This document shows positions 58,096 to 64,000 of a stretch of DNA of 64,000 nucleotides, one piece after another. How positions within the stretch are numbered: position 1 is the first letter of the stretch; each line of letters begins with the position of its first letter. Location: NCBI GenBank assembly GCA_028274465.1, contig CM051457.1, positions 49,942,362-50,006,361 of the forward strand. Direction: 5' to 3'. The position numbers were made by a program, and so were the translations under genes. The stretch comes from Plantago ovata. Taxonomy: Eukaryota; Streptophyta; Magnoliopsida; Lamiales; Plantaginaceae. Below the pieces are notes generated by a model. It worked only from the letters and a program-made list of their open reading frames with translations. It was not told the origin of the DNA and made no database searches.

Positions 58096-59299
58096 TGATG
58101 AACCGGAATTTGTCAGATTCAAATTAATCAAATAAATTTGTTTTTAAGCCAAAGGCAATTCACAACTACAACGAAAACCGCGTAGTGTAGCAGTAAAATA
58201 ACCTCGAGTGTCGATCTCTAAGGACTATAACTAGCTTTATCTAATCTAACTTAAACTATAAAATCAACAGACGACTTAGCACAGGTTTTTCTTATGAAGA
58301 TAATGGAAGTTAGTGATAGTATGATCATTCAAAGCATAGTGGGTTAATAATCATGCATGAAGTACCCGATCATTTTTCATAGAGATCTTTGATCATGAAT
58401 TGTCCAATGTGTTCCGTTTTATTCAACACTACGAAGATAGAGGGCTTAGATAGATCAAAGAAATAAAGCAATAACTCAAAGTTTGATTCGCTTTACCGCC
58501 ATCAGCATAATTACTAACCCTTCGCTAAGAAATCACATACTATCACCAACGATAGATTTAGCTACTCATAGATGTCATGCAATCAACAGAAATCATAGCA
58601 AGATTGAATGAAAACATGTTGAAAGATAAATAAATATAAATAGAAAAAATCTGAGATACAATGTTACCGAAGGTTGTCAATCTCCGAAGAATCGCGATCT
58701 CACAAGCTCCAAATCGATAAGAAAAAGTGTCTCCTATGCTAAGAATTCCCAGAACAGGCTCTGGAGAATTCCTACCTAAAACTAATGAGAAAGGTATGAA
58801 AAAAGGTCTGAGAAAGTATGAAAAACGGAGAAAACTGAGCAACTATATATAGGGGTTCGGAACGTGTGGGGCGAGTCGCCCCACACACCGGGCGAACCGC
58901 CTGGTGTGGGGCGAACCGTCCCACATCCCGGGCGAATCGCCCGTGAGGTGCAGTCGGCGAGAGACGCGTTTTCGACGCGTTTTTGGATTTCTTTTCCTCT
59001 TCGGACTCGGTTTTTGCCTTCTAGTGACCTTTTAGCCTTCAGACTCGACCCCTAGACTTCAAATCCTATCCGGAATCTTCTTGATACTCCAAGAATGTCT
59101 TCGGAACACCGATTCTTCGTTCCCTTCAATATAATGGCCCGGAAAACCACGTTTTTTACCTAAAACCTGTAAAATGCAAACTAAAGGGAAATGTGACACT
59201 ATTCTAATAAAATGCACTATAATATAGCTAAATTAACATAGAGGATAGATAAATTGGTGAAAAAAGACTCGAATGAAAGTGTAAAATACACGTTCATCA
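58096..59299 (-). repeat. 3' LTR of compact gypsy element
   Basis: From TGATGAACCGG to CACGTTCATCA (1204 bp) with four palindrome units at 58866-58945 next to CTATATATAG (58845 region). A small open frame at 58558-58842 also exists in the other LTR and has no recognisable content. Confidence 0.87.
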
Positions 59300-59312
59300 A
59301 ACTCCCCAAACC
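59300..59312 (-). other. Polypurine-like tract of compact gypsy element
   Basis: On the minus strand GGTTTGGGGAGTT immediately precedes the 3' LTR start TGATGAAC; the same is seen at 56635-56647 in element C. Confidence 0.6.
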
Positions 59313-61183
59313 GAACCTTTGCTTGTCCTCAAGCAAGTAAGCTAGACTCTAATGCAAAAAATAATGCAACACAAAAAATGGAGTCTCATGCCAAATGAAA
59401 TGAACTAATCTATTGAATCTATCAAAAAACTTATGAACAAAAACCATACAAATCATAACATGGATATAGGTTGAAGAATGCCTCGATTGACTCATACACA
59501 TTCACATAAGCACTTGTGTCAAACAAGATAGTCTCTCGTAACATTCTCTACCTGGACCTAGTCAGTGACGACTTAATGAAACATGTTAAAATACGAATGG
59601 TTGTTCTGTGCCTATGAAACTGAGGACTTACTTCTGTTCACCAAGTTAAGACTTTTCCTCAAAGAGGTCGAATCAATACTGGCTCTCATCAAACGAAGGA
59701 GGGTTCCCTAAAAAAGATAACACTCCCCTATTCTACCCATCTCCCAACCAAAGCCTTAAACTATTCACCACTTCCTGCATGGCAGGACGAGGGTGGTCTA
59801 GAAAAGATGACACTCAAACAAACAAAAGACAAAAAATACAACTCGATTACGAACATTACAAGAATTGAAAATGAGACAAACACTTTGCTAAACTGCTTTT
59901 GGCTTCTTTTTTTTTGGACTCTTCTTTGCTTTTTTTGGGGTCTTTTCTTTTTTCCTTTTCCAGTTTTTTTTTCTTTTTTTCTGGAATGTTTCTTTTTCTT
60001 TTTTCCTTTCTTTTTTAGCCAGCAGTAGCACAACGAAAAAGAAATTACAATGACACACAAACGACCTCCCCAAACCTATTCGAAAGAATAGGTTGAAGTA
60101 CAAACTTTACGAAAAAAGGAAAATAAACTCACAACACACACTCAAAAATTGAAAAACAAGTATAATGAAAGCGTAACCCCCTCCCCTAACCTATTCGAAA
60201 GAATAGGTTGCAAACAAAGGATCACAGAATCTCACGCTACCTCCTTCCTAGGCATTTAGCAATCTCAAAGCAAGGTGAACACTTGTTGCCTCTTAGGTAC
60301 ATAATTACTCGGGAAAACAACCATAAGATCCTAGCATGCATCATCCTATTATAAAGGCTTTCGTGAACCGCATTAAAGAAAACACCACTAAGTGATGTCG
60401 AGACTACCAAGCTTAACTAAGTGCAAACATAAATGTGACAAGCCAAGCGAGAAAAACCTCAAACAAATTTATAGAGATGAAGTATATGATTAATGTCATA
60501 ATTAGTTAATCTACCCAATAAAAAAGTTCAAAAAATTTGGCAATAAACTCCACATAAAACATGCAAGACTATACTAGGATGAATGTAGTGTATGCAACTA
60601 AATACTAAGAAATCGGTAAACGTGCAAATGCAAGTGCAAATAAAAGATTTCACGAGTAATCATAAGCAAAACAAGTATAGGAATAACCAGCGATAAGACC
60701 CCCCCCAAACCTGAACGTCGTCGCTCGTCCCGAACGTCGAAAGTGGATTAGAAGGTGAAAGCTATCTTGTATATGTGACCTATATTACTCAATCAAACTC
60801 GTGAGAAAACAAACAGGCGATAAACGAGGTAAAAAGATCGATAATTTAGCATAATAGGAGAAAATTGGGTTTCCGAACGAAAATCCGGATCTCTGGGTTT
60901 ACTGGATGACCGGGGCGAACCGCCCCACATGGGAGGCGATTTGCCTGGGGTTTCCAGTAAACCCTAGGTTCTCTGGTCGTGCCAGGCGAATCACCCCACG
61001 TGGGGGCCGGTTCGCCCGGCACCTCCAGACTCCTGGAGGTGCCTGGAGGTGTCGGTTTTCCTCCCAAAACGCAAAATTATCATCTTAAAACCTTTTTTAT
61101 CACAAAAAACACACGAAAAATAAATATGCATGCAAAGCAAGTAAGCGATAAAACTAAACTACATGCGACCATTACCATTAATG
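59313..61183 (-). other. Non-coding 3' internal region of compact gypsy element
   Basis: No domain-bearing frame. Contents are a purine-rich tract on the minus strand (59896-60015), two stem-loops with GAAA loops on the plus strand (60073-60094 and 60188-60209), and an additional palindrome array (60913-61030) like that of the LTRs. Confidence 0.6.
60913..61030 (-). repeat. Internal GGCG-palindrome array
   Basis: Units such as GGGGCGAACCGCCCC, AGGCGATTTGCCT, AGGCGAATCACC and GGCCGGTTCGCCCGG, matching the LTR arrays but outside an LTR. It may be a relic of an earlier LTR-like segment. Confidence 0.6.
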
Positions 61184-62092
61184 TTATCCATTATCAAATG
61201 GAAACGAATCTTGTGCATCCGTTCCATTACTCCTCGCATCTTGGGAACCATCCTTGGCTCCTCTCCGTATCTGCTCAAGCAAGTCCATAATTCCCTGAAA
61301 ACTAAAATTAACAAAACCGAGAAAAACAAATTCTAAAAAATAACTAAGGGAATTAGATGGAAAATAAAAAGAGTAAAGAGGATCAAAACTCCTTTGGGAC
61401 TCATAGGTGGGTGCATGGACCAGAACGTAGGAGTCAAGATCAAGAGTATCTGCCGCAATTGATTCAAAGACACCAAAATCTTCAGAGATTGGCTCCTCGA
61501 CCTCAACACAACTCACGCCATCACCTTCTGACTCAAGTGAAGCAATGGATTCAGTTATCACTTCCTCCACGACTTCCTCTTGACCAACAACCTCAACATC
61601 CGCAAGTAAGGACGTGGAATCCAAGCTAAGCACTGAGGAGACTTCATCAATGGATTCTTCTCCACATTCCTCTTCATCGGAAATGTCGATTTCTGGTGGC
61701 TGACTACTAAAGCGAGACGTCCATGTCCTTGACCCGGGAGGTGAGTCCATATCCCAATGTTCCAGAAACTTGCTGGTTACTTCACCCCAAGTGCGCAACG
61801 ATTTTTCAGGCGGGATTCTGAGCCATCTTCGAGCATACTCTTTCAAGGCTCTCATAAATCCTCTCATACAAAGTTGCTCATGTGATAAAATAACCCCTTC
61901 CTCATTCTCACGAGGTATCCTCAACACTCCTTCCTCGTACGTGTCTAAGAACCCTCTTGGATCATCACCCATTGAAAACGTGGAGAGAATGGAGTAGTAC
62001 GAAGGATCAAAGTCATAATTCCTGCAATCGTCATCCAATGTTATGCAAGGACCTCGAGGCATCACATACCGGGGCAACGGAGGTTGACTCAT
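61184..62092 (-). CDS. Gag-like protein of compact gypsy element
   Basis: A single 302-codon frame. Start MSQPPLPRYVMPRGPCITLD. Residues about 35-50 read STFSMGDDPRGFLDTYEEGV. Around residues 70-112 the piece QLCMRGFMRALKEYARRWLR, IPPEKSLRTWGEVTSKFLEH has the F-x-L-A-x-W-(8-12)-I-TW-x-x-F-L-x-x-F pattern of the plant gypsy gag (Retrotrans_gag) domain. The C-terminal half is acidic (EEECGEESIDE and others) and ends in LLEQIRRGAKDG. No zinc knuckle, protease or RT follows. It lies where gag belongs, 310 bp after the primer site. It looks whole, which would fit an element that makes its own particle protein and borrows the rest. Confidence 0.65.
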   Translation of the reverse strand: MSQPPLPRYVMPRGPCITLDDDCRNYDFDPSYYSILSTFSMGDDPRGFLDTYEEGVLRIPRENEEGVILSHEQLCMRGFMRALKEYARRWLRIPPEKSLRTWGEVTSKFLEHWDMDSPPGSRTWTSRFSSQPPEIDISDEEECGEESIDEVSSVLSLDSTSLLADVEVVGQEEVVEEVITESIASLESEGDGVSCVEVEEPISEDFGVFESIAADTLDLDSYVLVHAPTYESQRSFDPLYSFYFPSNSLSYFLEFVFLGFVNFSFQGIMDLLEQIRRGAKDGSQDARSNGTDAQDSFPFDNG

Positions 62093-62401
62093 CCTTTCAT
62101 ATGACTAGTTTCTGCACACGAGGAAACAAGAAACCAAGGAGCAGAATCCACAAAAGAAAAACAAAAATTTGCAAAGAAAAACACAACGAGTGCAAACAAA
62201 CACAATGTAATCAAGAACTTCGAGAGCACAAGCGCGCAAGGTAACCGAGATCAGATTAGATGAATTTTCTGAAAAAGATAGGGGGGGAAGAAATAGGGTA
62301 AGAAAGTGAGATTTTCTGAGAGCAAACCCCCAGAGCATGTTCTTCTGTAGGGAACTTAATGCTGAAAATATAAATAAGCTAAACAGAAAAAAAGAGTATA
62401 G

Positions 62402-62419
62402 TCCCCAGAAACGGCGCCA
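62402..62419 (-). other. Primer binding site (tRNA-Asp type)
   Basis: On the minus strand TGGCGCCGTTTCTGGGGA follows the 5' LTR by three bases. It is close to TGGCGCCGTTGCCGGGGA, the tRNA-Asp site used by Athila-type gypsy elements. Confidence 0.8.
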
Positions 62420-62422
62420 ATT

Positions 62423-63584
62423 TGATGAACCGGAATTTGTCAGATTCAAATTGATCAAATAAATTTGTTTTTAAGCCAAAGGCAATTCACAACTACAACG
62501 AAAACCGTAGTGTAGCAGTAAAATAACATCGAGTGTCGATCTCTAAGGACTATAACTAGCTTTATCTAATCTAACTTAAACTATAAAATCAACAGACGAC
62601 TTAGCACAGGTTTTTCTTATCAAGATAATGGAAGTTAGTGATAGTATGATCATTCAAAGCATAGTGGGTTAATAATCATGCATGAAGTACCCGATCGTTT
62701 TGCCTAGAGATCTTTGAACATGAATTGTCCAATGTGTTCCATTTTATTCAACACTACGAAGATAGAGGGCTTAGATAGATCAAAGAAATAAAGCAATAAC
62801 TCAAAATCTGATTCGCTTTACCGCCATCAGCATAATTACTAACCCTTCGCTAAGAAATCACATACTATCACCAACGATAGATTTAGCTACTCATAGATGT
62901 CATGCAATCAATAGAAATCATAGCAAGATTGAATGAAAACATGTTGAAAGATAAATAAATATAAATAGAAAATATCTGAGATACAATGTTACCGAAGGTT
63001 GTCAATCTCCGAAGAATCGCGATCTCACAAGCTCCAAATCGATAAGAAAAAGTGTCTCCTATGCTAAGAATTCCCAGAACAGGCTCTGGAGAATTCCTAC
63101 CTAAAACTAATGAAAAAGGTATGAAAAAAGGTCTGAGAAAGTATGAAAAACGGAGAAAACTGAGCAACTATATATAGGGGTTCGGAACGTGTGGGGCGAA
63201 CCGCCCCACATCCCGGGCGAATCGCCCGGGAGGTGCAGTCAGCGAGAGACGCGTTTTCGACGCATTTTTGGATTTCTTTTCCTTTTCGGACTCGGTTTTT
63301 GCCTTCTAGTGACCTTTTAGCCTTTAGACTCGACCCCTAGACTTCAAATCATATCCGAAATCTTCTAGATACTCCAAAAATGTCCTCGGAACACCGATTC
63401 TTCGTTCCCTTCAATATAATGGCCCGGAAAACCACGTTTTTCACCTAAAACCTGTAAAATGCAAACTAAAGGGAAACGTGACACTATTATAATAAAATGC
63501 ACTATAATATAGCTAAATTAACATAGAGGATAGCCAAATTGGTGAAAAAGGACTTGAATGAAAGTGTAAAATACATGTTCATCA
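62423..63584 (-). repeat. 5' LTR of compact gypsy element
   Basis: From TGATGAACCGG to CATGTTCATCA (1162 bp). It lacks two palindrome units present in the 3' LTR (array at 63190-63225), the main length difference between the two. Confidence 0.87.
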
Positions 63585-63589
63585 ACATT

Positions 63590-64000
63590 CCATCCCCCCT
63601 CATGAAACTCAAGCTAGTCCCTAGCAAAAGAGAATGAGGAAACAAAAAGCGATACTAGATGTTACCGAATGTTTTGGCCCCTGTCTGCTGAGTACCAGAA
63701 TAGACATGTGTAAAGCTTCAAGCTGGCGATTCAAGAGTATCTCCCCACGGTGGGCGCCATTCTCTAGGTCCGGTGTAGCAAAGAGACCTAGGAAGCTTCA
63801 TAGATCTCACCATCGGGAATGGACGGTTTTGCTTCGCAGGAACATCCGCTAAAGTTTTCACTAGTAGTGGAACATTAACTTCGAACTCAGCGAGGTGCTT
63901 GTATAGTGGCGACTCCTGTGTATCCTGCTTGGCCAACTTGATCCTACCATGGAATGACATATGAGGTTTTCGGGGGCACATAAGGGTTGGAGGACTTATG
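63590..64000 (-). other. Continuation of gypsy element C internal DNA
   Basis: Resumes after the nested element. An 87-codon minus-strand frame (63718-63981, beginning MCPRKPHMSFHGRIKLAKQD) matches no family I know. The region may be non-coding. Confidence 0.4.

Larger units (their letters stand above)
58096..63584 (-). mobile_element. Compact Ty3/gypsy element nested in element C
   Basis: The element runs right to left: 5' LTR (62423-63584), primer site, one gag-like ORF (61184-62092), about 1.9 kb of apparently non-coding DNA, and 3' LTR (58096-59299). Flanks are ACATC on the left and ACATT on the right, a near-perfect 5-bp duplication. At 5.5 kb, with no protease, RT or integrase, it should be non-autonomous. 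By hand the first 200 bp of the two LTRs differ at about three positions plus an indel, so it is probably under one million years old and the youngest LTR element here. Its single ORF looks whole. Confidence 0.8.
55427..64000 (-). mobile_element. Ty3/gypsy element C, minus strand, extends past window
   Basis: The 3' LTR (55427-56634) and about 1.5 kb of 3' internal DNA (56635-58095) are followed, after a nested relative (58096-63584), by further internal DNA (63590-64000). The LTR starts TGATGAAC and ends GTTCATCA on the coding strand, and the GTTTGGGGAGTT polypurine-like tract adjoins it. The tRNA-Asp-type primer site of its nested relative points to the Athila/Tat-like plant gypsy groups. 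No RT is visible in the window. It sits in pol of copy 5. Confidence 0.7.

Noticed and set aside
58558-58842. A 94-residue frame repeated at 62883-63167
   Set aside because: Both copies lie in the same place of paired LTRs, so the identity reflects LTR origin. It has no domain and spans the LTR TATA region.

Overview
The window is plant nuclear DNA, most likely from a eudicot with a repeat-rich genome. The evidence is a dense nest of long-LTR Ty1/copia elements with plant-type primer sites (initiator tRNA-Met), Ty3/gypsy elements primed by tRNA-Asp, a PIF/Harbinger DNA transposon with its Myb/SANT partner gene, a LINE fragment, a CACTA-like end and short GT-AG introns. Almost nothing here is an ordinary single-copy gene. 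The organism cannot be named from the sequence alone.

Layout. 1-13608: a Sirevirus-like copia element (copy 3, 3862-13608, + strand) carries in its pol region a gypsy solo LTR (2974-3861 visible), which in turn holds another Sirevirus-like element (copy 1; only its 3' end, 1-2973, is in the window). 13609-14208 and 29185-34571 are older DNA containing a MULE-like exon, an AT-hook gene with tandemly duplicated exons and a MuDR/PB1-like C-terminal exon, two tRNA-like SINE heads, and a long subterminal-repeat block ending in a CACTA-type terminus. Between these lies the one full-length Sirevirus-like element (copy 2, 14209-29179) with both LTRs and the target duplication ATCTA.

34572-34890 is a fragment of a fourth copy, interrupted by a fifth copy on the minus strand (34891-55426). 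Copy 5 is split twice: a 12-kb PIF/Harbinger transposon (36519-48497, target duplication TAA) sits in its third ORF, and a gypsy element (from 55427 past the window end) sits in its pol. That gypsy element is itself entered by a compact, probably non-autonomous relative (58096-63584) that has kept one open gag-like frame.

Genes. The Sirevirus-like copies carry gag-pol plus an unusually large third ORF of about 5 kb, preceded by its own conserved TATA box and by an array of TTGCTGAA/TTCAGCAA hairpins. All copies seen are broken. The Harbinger carries a disabled DDE transposase, an intact Myb/SANT-like protein gene (402 aa), a second intact Myb/SANT-like gene on the other strand (299 aa), an intact GRF zinc-finger gene (130 aa), an NPH3-type BTB gene fragment, a signal-peptide remnant and a LINE fragment whose C-terminus looks like a zinc knuckle plus restriction-like endonuclease. 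The most unusual signals are three consecutive 72-75 nt GT...AG segments, all multiples of three, inside the third ORF; the hairpin arrays; the palindromic GGCGANTCGCC arrays next to gypsy LTR TATA boxes; and the gene-loaded Harbinger.
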